Part shown: positions 45,538 to 53,951 of the stretch, in pieces
Layout of the letters: every line of letters begins with the position of its first letter
Position numbering within the stretch: position 1 is the stretch's first letter
From: an uncultured Faecalibacterium sp.
GTDB lineage: Bacteria; Bacillota; Clostridia; Oscillospirales; Ruminococcaceae
Assembly (NCBI GenBank): GCA_934513205.1
Contig: CAKSWU010000008.1
Span: 19,397 to 83,396, forward strand
Reading direction: 5' to 3'
Length of the DNA: 64,000 nt
Notes under the pieces: generated by a model
Database searches by the model: none
The model's input: the letters and a program-made list of their open reading frames with translations, nothing else
What the model was told of the DNA's origin: nothing
Translations under genes and position numbers: made by a program

Positions 45538-46296
45538 ATGACGGATATTGTGATTCAGGGCATTGGCGGACGCATGGGCCATGTTCTGTGCGAGATGATC
45601 GCACAGCGTCAGGACTGCCGCGTAGTCGCAGGCATCGATATGAAGGACGGCGAGCAGAACGGCATCCCGGTGTATGACAGTCTGGAAAAGCTGAACGGCA
45701 AGGGCGACGTGATCATCGACTTCAGCTCTCCAGCTGCAGTGGAAAAGGCTCTTCCCTACTGCGCCGTCCACAAGCTGCCCATCGTGGTCTGCACCACCGG
45801 TCTGTCCGAAGAGCTGCAGCTGAAGGTCGTGCAGCTGTCCCGCAGTGTTCCGGTGTTCAAGAGCGCCAACATGTCCATGGGCATCAACGTTCTGTCGGAG
45901 CTGTGCAAGCGTGCCTCTGCGATTCTGGGCGCGAACTATGACATTGAGATCGTGGAACAGCACCATCACAACAAGCTGGATGCCCCCAGCGGAACGGCTC
46001 TGATGCTGGCAGATGCTATCAACGAGCAGAATAATGGGGCTTACCACTATGTATACGACCGCTCTTCGGTGCGCCAGAAGCGCGACCCGAAGGAGATCGG
46101 CATCAGCGCTGTGCGCGGCGGCAGCATTGTGGGCGACCACGAGGTACTGTTCTGCGGACCGGATGAGGTCATCACCCTCCGGCACACGGCCTATTCCCGC
46201 AGCATTTTCGCAAACGGTGCCATCAATGCAGCGGTCTACCTTGCAAAAAAGGAGCCGGGCCTGTACAATATGGGCGACATGATCGCTTCCCTGTGA
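45538..46296 (+). CDS. dapB: 4-hydroxy-tetrahydrodipicolinate reductase
   Basis: 252 residues. NAD(P)-binding GIGGRMGH near residue 7, EQHHHNKLDAPSGTAL (about 140-155) with the catalytic His-His-Lys region. It is the second committed step of lysine/diaminopimelate synthesis. GAAAGG precedes the ATG. Confidence 0.95.
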   Translation: MTDIVIQGIGGRMGHVLCEMIAQRQDCRVVAGIDMKDGEQNGIPVYDSLEKLNGKGDVIIDFSSPAAVEKALPYCAVHKLPIVVCTTGLSEELQLKVVQLSRSVPVFKSANMSMGINVLSELCKRASAILGANYDIEIVEQHHHNKLDAPSGTALMLADAINEQNNGAYHYVYDRSSVRQKRDPKEIGISAVRGGSIVGDHEVLFCGPDEVITLRHTAYSRSIFANGAINAAVYLAKKEPGLYNMGDMIASL

Positions 46297-46306
46297 GCGG
46301 AAAGAT

Positions 46307-47602
46307 GTGGATACCGATATGACTGAGCATGAATCTCCACGCAGACGACGCCCTTCGGCAAGACGACGTGCCAGCAGACAAGCCTTCTGGACATTTGGCG
46401 CTGCAACCGCTGTGGTCCTGTTGTGCATCCTGTGCCTTCCGGGGCTGTTTCCAAAGGGAATGATCCCGGCAGAGGGATCATCGCCAGAGGCTCCCTCCGT
46501 TGCTGCGCCGCAGGAGGAACCGGAGCCGCCCAAAGAGCCGGAGCCGGTCGTGGAGACCATCCGCTTCTCGGCAACGGGAGACGATTTGATCCATGCACCG
46601 ATCTACAAGCAGGCAAAGCGGCGTGGCACCGGAACAGAAGTTTACAGCTTTGATGAATGCTATGCGCACATTGCTCCGTTCTATGCGCGGCAGGATGTCA
46701 ACTGGATCAATCAGGAGACCCTGTGCAGCGATGAACTGGAGCCGTCCACCTACCCGTGTTTTTCAACGCCGGGCGACTGCGCCCGGGCGCTTTACCGGGC
46801 GGGGGTCCGGGTGTTCAGCCTGTCCAACAATCACACCTACGACAAAGGCTCTTCCGGTATTGCGGCAACGCTTCGCTTCTGGGAGAGCATGCCGGAGGAT
46901 GTCGTAACCACTGGGCTCTGGCGCGGTGAAGCAGACTATGGCCGAATCCCGATGCAGACAGTCAACGGCACGACCATTGCCTATCTTTCTTATACCGAAC
47001 ACACCAATGGCATCCCGCAGAACAAGGCGATGGAGGCTAACGTTATCTACACCAGCCAGACCGATGTCATCGAGCAGCAGGTGCGCGCAGCCCGGCAGCA
47101 GGCAGATTTTGTGGTCGTTGGCGTCCATTGGGGCGTAGAGGACAGCCATACCATTGTAGACGCCCAGCGTCAGCTGGCGCAGAAGCTTGCGGACTGGGGT
47201 GCAGATCTGATCCTTGGCACCCATCCCCATGTGCTGCAGGACGCGCAGTGGCTTACGGCGGAGGATGGCAGACGGACCTTTGTCGCCTACTCTCTGGGAA
47301 ATTTCCTCAGCACCCAGAACAAGCCGGATCAGCTGGTGGGTGCGATCCTGACGGTGCAGCTGCAAAAGGTGACGAATCCGGACGGCAGCATTCAGCGGTC
47401 GATCCTGGAGCCGAAGCTTCACCCTACCGTCACCCACTACGATGCGGGAAAGTCCAATGTGCGGACCTATCTGCTATCGGATTATACGGAAGAACTGGCC
47501 CGCAGCCACGGCGCGCGCGCGAATTATCCGGACTTCAGTCTGGACGCCATCCGCAGCATCGTGCAGCGGAATATCAGCAGTGATTTTCTGGAAGCAGTTT
47601 AA
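46307..47602 (+). CDS. CapA family (PGA capsule-like) protein
   Basis: 431 residues. An Arg-rich cytoplasmic tail, one membrane segment (about 26-48), a Pro/Glu-rich linker (to about 80), then the CapA metallophosphoesterase-like domain with ATGDDLIH, NQET, SNNHTYDKG, GVHWG and GTHPHV motifs. CapA relatives take part in poly-gamma-glutamate or other cell-surface work; no capBC are visible. GTG at 46307 is a possible start and ATG at 46319 an alternative; neither has an ideal ribosome site. It follows dapB by 10 bases. Confidence 0.85.
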   Translation: MDTDMTEHESPRRRRPSARRRASRQAFWTFGAATAVVLLCILCLPGLFPKGMIPAEGSSPEAPSVAAPQEEPEPPKEPEPVVETIRFSATGDDLIHAPIYKQAKRRGTGTEVYSFDECYAHIAPFYARQDVNWINQETLCSDELEPSTYPCFSTPGDCARALYRAGVRVFSLSNNHTYDKGSSGIAATLRFWESMPEDVVTTGLWRGEADYGRIPMQTVNGTTIAYLSYTEHTNGIPQNKAMEANVIYTSQTDVIEQQVRAARQQADFVVVGVHWGVEDSHTIVDAQRQLAQKLADWGADLILGTHPHVLQDAQWLTAEDGRRTFVAYSLGNFLSTQNKPDQLVGAILTVQLQKVTNPDGSIQRSILEPKLHPTVTHYDAGKSNVRTYLLSDYTEELARSHGARANYPDFSLDAIRSIVQRNISSDFLEAV

Positions 47603-47655
47603 TCCACCCGAATACTTATTTATGTCAGCCCATTCCGGGCAGAACGGAGGATCCT

Positions 47656-48120
47656 ATGTACGGAGTATCAAAGATCAACATTGAGACCGGTCTGATGATG
47701 ATCAGCGTTCAGGATGTTGCATTCAAGGACAGTCTGGCACGTTATCTGCAGATCTTTGCCGACAACGGAGTTGTTGTGGACATGATCAGCCAGAGCGCTC
47801 CTCACGGAACCACCATCGACTTCAGCTTTACTGCATCCAGCAGCGACCTTCCGCTGGTGATGAAGGCAATCTCTGCCGCAAATCTGGACAAGGATGCCAA
47901 GGCGTCTCCGCTGATCAGTGTTGGCTATTCCAAGCTGAATCTGTTTGGTGAGGAAATGGTCACAAGCTGCGGCGTGGCGGCACGGGCACTGAATGTTCTT
48001 GCCGTTGAAGGCATCGAAGTTCTGCTTGTTACTACCAGCGATCTGGATATTTCTCTGCTGGTCCGCGCAGAGAATGAGGATGCAGCCTATGAGGCACTGA
48101 AAAAGGCCTACGAGCTCTGA
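47656..48120 (+). CDS. Stand-alone ACT-domain protein, aspartokinase-regulatory-like
   Basis: 154 residues, apparently two ACT domains (about 8-75 and 90-154) with SQSAPHGTTIDFSF and GVAARALNVLAVEGIEV stretches resembling the regulatory half of aspartokinase. No kinase domain is present. CGGAGG precedes the ATG. Its position after dapB-capA suggests it senses lysine or threonine for the pathway, perhaps as a regulatory subunit. Confidence 0.75.
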   Translation: MYGVSKINIETGLMMISVQDVAFKDSLARYLQIFADNGVVVDMISQSAPHGTTIDFSFTASSSDLPLVMKAISAANLDKDAKASPLISVGYSKLNLFGEEMVTSCGVAARALNVLAVEGIEVLLVTTSDLDISLLVRAENEDAAYEALKKAYEL

Positions 48121-48137
48121 TTCTCAGTAGAATGCAC

Positions 48138-48170
48138 GACCCGGGCAGCCTGCGCTGTCCGGGTCTGCTT
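48138..48170 (+). terminator. Possible terminator after ACT gene
   Basis: Stem of about 11 bp with one mismatch (48138-48164); the tail is only partly T-rich. Confidence 0.5.
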
Positions 48171-48256
48171 TGCGTGCCGGCTCGCAGAATGCCGCCACGC
48201 GGACAGATTGATTTCGGAAGGCATGTGGATTCCTTTTGGGATGTGGAGAAGCACCA

Positions 48257-49054
48257 ATGAACCGATACAATGAGCTGGCAAACATTATCCTGAAAAATGT
48301 CGGCGGACCGGATAATGTTGCGTCCTTGATACACTGCGCTACCCGCCTGCGGTTCCATCTGCGGGACGTGAGCAAGGTCAGAACGGCAGTGCTGAAAGAT
48401 ACCCCGGGGATCATTACCGTTATTTGCAGCGGAGAGCAGTACATGGTCGTGGTGGGAAAGCATGCTGCCGAGATTCACGGGATCGTCCAGACACTGTTAC
48501 AGGCAAACCGAAAGACCGCCAGACCCCAGCGATCCTTCCGCCAATGGTTTCGGTCATTGATCCATCAAAGCGTGTCTAAAGCACCGGATACCGCCGACGC
48601 GGAAGGACGATGGATCGCGGCCCCTGTTTCCGGAAGGATCCGTCCCCTGAGCAGGATCGAGGACCCGGTCTTTTCCAGCGAAGCATTGGGCAAAGGCTGT
48701 GCTATTGAGCCAGCACAGGGCGAGATCCGTGCGCCGATCGATGGTGTTGTCCTTCGCATTGCCGAAACAAAGCATGCTGTCAGCCTGCGCGGCGAGGATG
48801 GCATCGAGCTTCTTGTCCATGTCGGCATGGACACCATCGAGCTGAAAGGACTCGGCTTTGAACCGCAGGTCTGCGAAGGCGACCACGTAAAGCAGGGACA
48901 GCTTTTGCTGAAATTCAACCAGACTGCTATCGCAGCGGCCGGCTATCGGCTGACCACACCGGTGGTTGTTACCGGCATGGGCGAATACTCCCAGATCCGG
49001 ACCGTTGCCTCTGGCAGCGTTGAAAGCGGGAAGCCGCTTTTGAAGCTGATCTGA
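48257..49054 (+). CDS. PTS EIIB-EIIA fusion protein without EIIC
   Basis: 265 residues. EIIB domain with phosphorylation Cys27 in IHCATRLRF, a linker (about 85-120), and a glucose-type EIIA domain with phospho-His188 in VHVGMDTIEL. There is no membrane EIIC domain and none is encoded next to it, so it must work with a distant EIIC or act in regulation. A start at 48257 fits GGAGAAG upstream. Confidence 0.88.
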   Translation: MNRYNELANIILKNVGGPDNVASLIHCATRLRFHLRDVSKVRTAVLKDTPGIITVICSGEQYMVVVGKHAAEIHGIVQTLLQANRKTARPQRSFRQWFRSLIHQSVSKAPDTADAEGRWIAAPVSGRIRPLSRIEDPVFSSEALGKGCAIEPAQGEIRAPIDGVVLRIAETKHAVSLRGEDGIELLVHVGMDTIELKGLGFEPQVCEGDHVKQGQLLLKFNQTAIAAAGYRLTTPVVVTGMGEYSQIRTVASGSVESGKPLLKLI

Positions 49055-49073
49055 CAAATCCGCTGTTATACAA

Positions 49074-49115
49074 AAAAGAGCGCTGAAGTGCAATGCTTCA
49101 GCGCTCTTTTTGTCC
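49074..49115. terminator. Bidirectional terminator between PTS gene and tRNA-Leu
   Basis: AAAAGAGCGCTGAAG pairs with CTTCAGCGCTCTTTT; T runs on both strands. Confidence 0.88.
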
Positions 49116-49117
49116 AT

Positions 49118-49200
49118 GCCGCCGACGGGGGTCGAACCCGTACTCTGTCTCCAGAAAGGGATTTTAAGTCCCTCGTGTCTGCCAATTTCACCACAGCGGC
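49118..49200 (-). tRNA. tRNA-Leu (anticodon TAA)
   Basis: 83 bases. Acceptor GCCGCTG pairs with CGGCGGC (49119-49125 with 49194-49200); anticodon loop CTTAAAA gives TAA; a long variable arm and TTCGACC T loop complete a class II tRNA. CCA is not encoded. Confidence 0.93.
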
Positions 49201-49329
49201 ACATGAACACCCGGCTTACAAAGCCCTGTTGCTCCGCATTTCTGCGGGGAGCCGGGAATAACAGGTGCAAGGTAACTATATTCGTCCGAATGGCTCAAAA
49301 AACCATCCGGGAGAAACTCAACGGTCTTT

Positions 49330-49358
49330 ATGATACAATAGTTTATCCGCTTTGTCAA
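49330..49358 (-). promoter_or_regulatory. Promoter upstream of tRNA-Leu
   Basis: Minus-strand TTGACA (49353-49358), 17 bases, TATCAT (49330-49335), about 130 bases before the tRNA. The 49201-49329 leader shows a GC-rich hairpin but no gene. Confidence 0.75.
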
Positions 49359-49366
49359 GAGAAGTG

Positions 49367-50884
49367 TTACACTTTGCCGCCGTGCAGGTCTGCGTACATC
49401 TTGGAGCGGCACTGAGCCACGGCAGGGGTCATGTTCACATAGTGCTTGTGGGGGCATTCCAGACGCAGCTCGCTCTCCCAGGTCTCCTCAGTGAGCTGCT
49501 TTGCGATATATGCCTTTTTCTCTGCAATGGAGGGCAGCTCAATGGCAAGCTGTCCGTTCAGAATGTGAGGGACAAGAAGCTTCCGGACTCTGGAAGGCGT
49601 AAATGTCACCGTGCGCTCAATGGCGTCCGAGTCCAGATTGACCATCGTGATGGGCTTCCCCGCTTCGATGACCTCATCGTCCATTGCGATCAGATCACAT
49701 TGTGCCTGACCATTCTCGTCATAGAGACGCCACGGCATCTTTTTGCCGGGAATGATGGCCTTGCTGGCAGAATCCGAGCACTTCATTTTGGGTGTATAGG
49801 AGCCGTCCGGCTGCCTGACTGCAACCAGCTTGTACACACCGCCAAACACGGGGTCGGAGGCGGAGGTGATGAGGTTCTCGCCCACGCCGTAAGAATCAAA
49901 GTGAGCGTGCTCGTACAGCTCCATATTGGCAATCTTCTTCTCGTCCAGGCCGTTGGAAGCCACCAGCTTGATATAGCTCTTGCCTGCGGCATCCAAAGCC
50001 TTGCGCAGGCGCTTGGAGCCGCGGGCAAGGTCGCCGGAGTCGATACGTGCACTCTTGACCCGGCGGCCGGGATCGTTGGGATACTTCTCGATGAGGTAAT
50101 CGTCCAGCTTGATCAGGTTGGGCAGACCGCTCTCCATGATATTGTAAGTATCCAGCAGCAGGCTGACCGAGTCCGGGTAGGTATCAGCAAATGCCTTGAA
50201 TGCTTCGAATTCCGTGGGGAAGAACTCAATGAAGCTATGCGCAACGGTACCCACTGCCTTGACCTCAGAGCCAAACTTCATCTCAGCCAAACAGTTCGCC
50301 GTACCCACACAGCCGCCCAGCACAGCGGCATAGGCACCATCGTTGCCGGCGCTCTCGCCCTGCGCACGGCGGGTGCCAAACTCCATGACACTGCGCGGCG
50401 TATGGGTGTTCAGCCCAGTGACGCGGGTAGCCTTGGTGGCGATCAGACTGTGAAAGTTCATGGTCTGCAGCAGATAGGTCTCGATGAGGATCGCACCTAC
50501 AAGGTCACACTCGATGCGCACCATCTGCACATGAGGATAGCACACCGTGCCTTCCGGCAGTGCGTACATGTCGCCCTTCCACTGATACGTGCGCAGATAC
50601 TCGCAGAATTCCTCGCTCATACCCTTGGTGCGCAGCCACCAGATGTCCTGCGCATTGAAGTGATAGTTCATCAAAAATCGGGTCAGCTTGCGCTGTCCGG
50701 CGCTGATGGAATAGCCCTGATTATCCGGGTTTTTGCGGAAGAACATATCAAACACCAGCGTGGTATCCTTAAAGCCATGCAGGAACAGGCAGTTTGCCAT
50801 GGTGAATTCATAAAAGTCAACGACCATTGCGGGGTTGTCGTAGTCCTCATCCGGAATATAAGGTACAACCTTGATTTCGTCCAT
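49367..50884 (-). CDS. pncB: Nicotinate phosphoribosyltransferase
   Basis: 505 residues. DFYEFTMANCLF near the N-terminus, the ATKATRVTGLNTHTPRSVMEFGTRR region (about 167-190), and GVGENL, RIDSGDLARGSK motifs match the family. It converts nicotinate and PRPP to NaMN for NAD salvage. The ATG at 50884 has GAGAGGA upstream; the longer reading from 50929 is not preferred. Confidence 0.94.
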   Translation of the reverse strand: MDEIKVVPYIPDEDYDNPAMVVDFYEFTMANCLFLHGFKDTTLVFDMFFRKNPDNQGYSISAGQRKLTRFLMNYHFNAQDIWWLRTKGMSEEFCEYLRTYQWKGDMYALPEGTVCYPHVQMVRIECDLVGAILIETYLLQTMNFHSLIATKATRVTGLNTHTPRSVMEFGTRRAQGESAGNDGAYAAVLGGCVGTANCLAEMKFGSEVKAVGTVAHSFIEFFPTEFEAFKAFADTYPDSVSLLLDTYNIMESGLPNLIKLDDYLIEKYPNDPGRRVKSARIDSGDLARGSKRLRKALDAAGKSYIKLVASNGLDEKKIANMELYEHAHFDSYGVGENLITSASDPVFGGVYKLVAVRQPDGSYTPKMKCSDSASKAIIPGKKMPWRLYDENGQAQCDLIAMDDEVIEAGKPITMVNLDSDAIERTVTFTPSRVRKLLVPHILNGQLAIELPSIAEKKAYIAKQLTEETWESELRLECPHKHYVNMTPAVAQCRSKMYADLHGGKV

Positions 50885-50981
50885 GAATAAAATCCTCTCT
50901 TCTTTGCACACGGCAGAAGCTTCTTCCATCCCCTGCCGGCCCGACTTCCGTGCGGATGCCCCCCCGCAGGAAGCGTACTAT

Positions 50982-50993
50982 CTGTCTTGACAG
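50982..50993. repeat. Perfect 12-bp palindrome in pncB leader
   Basis: CTGTC-TT-GACAG, just downstream of the predicted pncB transcription start; a possible operator for an NAD-related regulator. Confidence 0.5.
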
Positions 50994-51005
50994 CACGTTG
51001 TTACC

Positions 51006-51034
51006 ATGATATCACCAAATGGAAGGATGTTCAA
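51006..51034 (-). promoter_or_regulatory. pncB promoter
   Basis: Minus-strand TTGAAC (51029-51034), 17 bases, TATCAT (51006-51011), leader about 115 bases. Confidence 0.7.
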
Positions 51035-51045
51035 GGGTTTTTATG

Positions 51046-51081
51046 GAAAAAGCCGCCCATACACAGTGGCACGGGCGGCCT
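51046..51081 (-). terminator. Terminator after guaB
   Basis: GCCGCCC (51052-51058) pairs with GGGCGGC (51073-51079); minus-strand tail TTTTTCC. Confidence 0.8.
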
Positions 51082-51093
51082 TTGGATCCGGTC

Positions 51094-52608
51094 TTAACCG
51101 TTGATAATGTTCGGGGTGGCGTTCTTCAGCACAACGTCATGGCTGCCGCCCTCCACAATGGAAGTGGAAGACACAACGGTCAGCTTGGCTTTCTGCTGCA
51201 GCTCGGGAATGGACAGGGCACCGCAGTTGCACATGGTGCTCTTGACCTTGTACAGGGTGGTCTGCACGCCGTCTGCCAGAGGACCGGCGTAGGGCACATA
51301 GCTGTCCACGCCTTCCTCAAAGCTCAGCTTGGTGGAGCCGCCCAGATCATAGCGCTGCCAATTGCGGGCACGGTTGGAGCCTTCGCCCCAGTACTCCTTC
51401 ATATACTGGCCATTGATGCGCACCTTGTTCGTGGGGCTCTCGTCAAAGCGGGCAAAGTAACGGCCCAGCATGACAAAGTCTGCGCCCATAGCCAGAGCGA
51501 GGGTGATGTGGTAGTCGTGGACGATGCCGCCGTCGGAACAGATGGGCACATAGATGCCGGTCTCCTTGTAGTACTCGTCACGAGCCTTGGCCACCTCGAT
51601 GACAGCGGTAGCCTGACCACGGCCAATGCCCTTGGTCTCACGGGTGATGCAGATGGAACCGCCGCCGATGCCGATCTTCACGAAGTCTGCGCCAGCCTCA
51701 GCGAGGAAGCGGAAGCCCTCGGCGTCCACCACATTGCCAGCGCCCACCTTGACGGTGTCGCCGTAATGCTCACGGATCCAGCCGATGGTGCGGCTCTGCC
51801 ACTCGGAGTAGCCCTCAGAGGAGTCGATGCACAGCACGTCCACACCAGCCTCCACCAGTGCAGGCACACGCTGGGCGTAGTCGCGGGTGTTGATGCCGGC
51901 ACCCACAACGTAGCTCTTGTTTTTGTCCAGCAGCTCGTTGGCGTTTGCCTTGTGGGAGTCGTAATCCTTGCGGAACACCATATAGACCAGATTGCCCTCA
52001 GCATCCACCAGCGGCAGGGTGTTGATCTTGTTGTCCCAGATGATGTTGTTGCAGTCATGCAGGGAGGTGTTGGCCGGAGCGGTGACCAGCTTTTCCAGCG
52101 GGGTCATAAAAGTAGTGACCGGTGCATCATCCGGAGTATGGTTGACGCGGTAATCGCGGGAAGCCACGATGCCCAGCAGCTTGCCATTGGGGGTGCCGTC
52201 GGCAGTGATGGCGATGGTGGAGTGACCGGTGCGTGCCTTCAGCTCCAGCACATCGTGCAGGGTGGCAGTGGGGGCCAGATTGGAGTCAGAGACAACGTAT
52301 CCGGCCTTGAAGCTCTTGACGCGGCGAACCATGGCAGCCTCGTTCTCGATGCTCTGAGAGCCATAAATGAAGGACACACCGCCCTGACGAGCCAGTGCGA
52401 TTGCCAGCTTGTCACCGGAAACAGACTGCATGATGGCGCTGATCATGGGGATGTTCATCTGCAGGGGGCAATCCTCCTGACCCTTGCGGTACTTGACCAG
52501 CGGAGTCTTCAGGCTGACGGCGGTCGGGACATTCTCTGCAGAGGAATAGCCCGGGACCAGCAGATATTCACCGAAAGTGCGGGAAGGTTCTTCATAGAAA
52601 TATGCCAT
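51094..52608 (-). CDS. guaB: IMP dehydrogenase
   Basis: 504 residues. A (beta/alpha)8 barrel interrupted by a CBS pair (about 100-220); the catalytic loop GGGSICITRETKGIGRG (about 325-341) carries the active Cys, and SDGG follows. It converts IMP to XMP, the first step to GMP. The ATG at 52608 has AGGAG 7 bases upstream; the TTG at 52614 overlaps the ribosome site. It is near the purine-related selenium locus only at large distance. Confidence 0.95.
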   Translation of the reverse strand: MAYFYEEPSRTFGEYLLVPGYSSAENVPTAVSLKTPLVKYRKGQEDCPLQMNIPMISAIMQSVSGDKLAIALARQGGVSFIYGSQSIENEAAMVRRVKSFKAGYVVSDSNLAPTATLHDVLELKARTGHSTIAITADGTPNGKLLGIVASRDYRVNHTPDDAPVTTFMTPLEKLVTAPANTSLHDCNNIIWDNKINTLPLVDAEGNLVYMVFRKDYDSHKANANELLDKNKSYVVGAGINTRDYAQRVPALVEAGVDVLCIDSSEGYSEWQSRTIGWIREHYGDTVKVGAGNVVDAEGFRFLAEAGADFVKIGIGGGSICITRETKGIGRGQATAVIEVAKARDEYYKETGIYVPICSDGGIVHDYHITLALAMGADFVMLGRYFARFDESPTNKVRINGQYMKEYWGEGSNRARNWQRYDLGGSTKLSFEEGVDSYVPYAGPLADGVQTTLYKVKSTMCNCGALSIPELQQKAKLTVVSSTSIVEGGSHDVVLKNATPNIING

Positions 52609-52694
52609 GTTCAATCTCCTTTTCTCTCAACGCGTCAAGATCAGCAAAACAATAAAATGAATTCATGTCTGCGGTGTATAAATTGATTGAATAT

Positions 52695-52723
52695 ACTTTA
52701 CCACAAAGTCCGCCGGAATACAA
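52695..52723 (-). promoter_or_regulatory. Possible guaB promoter
   Basis: Minus-strand TTGTAT (52718-52723), 17 bases, TAAAGT (52695-52700). Weak match. No gene is seen in 52724-52834. Confidence 0.4.
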
Positions 52724-52834
52724 ACCCCAGCGGCAACAAACTTTGGAACTGTCCTTTGCGGAAAAACAGACAAAATGCCGACCAAACCGGCACAAGGTCA
52801 TACTTTCTGGTATTTCGAGCCACTTTTAAGGTGC

Positions 52835-52863
52835 AAAAAAGCCCGTCCGAAAACCGGACAGGC
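52835..52863 (-). terminator. Terminator of candidate ncRNA
   Basis: 9-bp stem with one mismatch (52841-52849 with 52855-52863), followed on the minus strand by TTTTTTG. Confidence 0.85.
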
Positions 52864-53015
52864 TCTTTTGCACACGAAGCGGGATATCGCCTGTGCGGCA
52901 TCAGGGGAAACAGCTGTGAAGGAGAACAGCCGGAGGAGGAGAACCCCTGTGCCCGATATCCCAAAAACAAGAAGAAAAAGATTTCACATTCAGCAGAGCT
53001 TGCCGCCCTTGCTGT
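52835..53015 (-). ncRNA. Candidate structured non-coding RNA of about 180 bases
   Basis: A promoter, a structured segment and a strong terminator line up on the minus strand without a credible reading frame. The predicted RNA has a 5' hairpin (CAGCA/TGCUG arms), a U-rich linker, and a long hairpin: perfect 9-bp GGGATATCG/CGATATCCC (52954-52962 with 52881-52889) extended by GGCA-CAGGGG pairing with CCCCTG-ATGCC. The terminator follows. Length would suit 6S RNA, but the typical 6S closing stem and bubble were not convincingly found. It could also be a leader acting on guaB. Family unassigned. Confidence 0.6.
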
Positions 53016-53021
53016 AACCAT

Positions 53022-53050
53022 ATTGTAACTCTTTTGATATTTTTTTGCAA
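53022..53050 (-). promoter_or_regulatory. Promoter of candidate ncRNA
   Basis: Minus-strand TTGCAA (53045-53050), 17 bases, TACAAT (53022-53027), inside a very AT-rich 60-base tract. Confidence 0.7.
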
Positions 53051-53165
53051 TAGGTTTTTTGTAATTTCTTTGTAATATTTTTTGAACTTTTTGTGACCGG
53101 GTCGTGCACCTTCCATCACCGCTTCCTCTTTGAACGGGGCTGGCATTGGCTGGAGGAGTTATCTT

Positions 53166-53894
53166 TTACTCTCCCAGCTCCAGATAGCACTCAAAGCTGG
53201 TCTGTCCGTCATGCTTGCCGATCAGGTACCACCCTTCTGCAGAAGGCGCATAGAGCACCTCCACGGTCTCCCCCATCGGCACTTCGCGGTGGTAGTTGAT
53301 GGCAGAAAAAGTCACTGCGCCTTTGCGCATCACATCCAGCGGCAGTGCGTCGCAGACAAGATCCAGATAAAAGGCATTGTTCAAGTGGCCGTTCAGGTCG
53401 CACTGAGAATAATGCACCGTCCACTGCCCTGCACTGGTCAGACCCTCGCGGCATTTGTGCAGCTGCAAGGGCAGCTCCCCCTCCACAGTCTCATTCCAGA
53501 ACCCCTCCACCGTCCAGCCCGGCTCCCGCAGGATGCGGTTTTCTGCGAGACTTACAACGATCCAGCGGCAGTCCACCATAGCCACCTGCTTTCCCTCGCT
53601 GTCGGTCACGGTGGTGATGCGCTTGACAGAGCCGTGCCTGCTCTCTTCGGCGCGTGTGGTCAGGGTGAGTTTTTCTGCCCGCCGGGGCACACGCTCGAAC
53701 TTCAGAGCCTGCTTGCCCACAAGGAACGTCACGCCCCTGTCCTTAAAGAACTGGTCGTCCATCCCATAGGCACGGGCATGGTCTGTCGAAACCTGCTCCA
53801 CATACCGCAGCAGAGCGCTGGGCTTGAGCAGGCTGCGGAAATCTGCGTCAGCATTCATAACGGTCATCGTCTCAGTGTAAAAATACGGTTCCAT
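53166..53894 (-). CDS. Acyl-ACP thioesterase
   Basis: 242 residues, double hot-dog fold of the FatA/FatB-like bacterial family. The catalytic-type motif SQCDLNGHLNN (about residues 160-170) is present in the second half. It releases free fatty acids from acyl carrier protein. AAAGGAAAC precedes the ATG. The start is only 17 bases beyond the potD terminator hairpin, so expression may depend on readthrough from pot. Confidence 0.87.
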   Translation of the reverse strand: MEPYFYTETMTVMNADADFRSLLKPSALLRYVEQVSTDHARAYGMDDQFFKDRGVTFLVGKQALKFERVPRRAEKLTLTTRAEESRHGSVKRITTVTDSEGKQVAMVDCRWIVVSLAENRILREPGWTVEGFWNETVEGELPLQLHKCREGLTSAGQWTVHYSQCDLNGHLNNAFYLDLVCDALPLDVMRKGAVTFSAINYHREVPMGETVEVLYAPSAEGWYLIGKHDGQTSFECYLELGE

Positions 53895-53910
53895 GCTGTT
53901 TCCTTTCCAT

Positions 53911-53949
53911 AAAAACAGGCTGCGCTTTTCTGCTGCGCAGCCTGTTTTT
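53911..53949 (-). terminator. Terminator between potD and thioesterase
   Basis: Perfect 15-bp stem (53911-53925 with 53935-53949) with A/T runs on both sides. Confidence 0.85.
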
Positions 53950-53951
53950 CT

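Noticed and set aside
50987..51015. Plus-strand promoter-like TTGACA-17-TATCAC
   Set aside because: No plus-strand gene follows; guaB runs in the opposite direction and the hexamer is part of the palindrome in the pncB leader.
52901..53146. An 81-residue minus-strand frame between the thioesterase and guaB
   Set aside because: It overlaps the promoter and hairpin of the candidate RNA, lacks a ribosome site and has no protein-like pattern.
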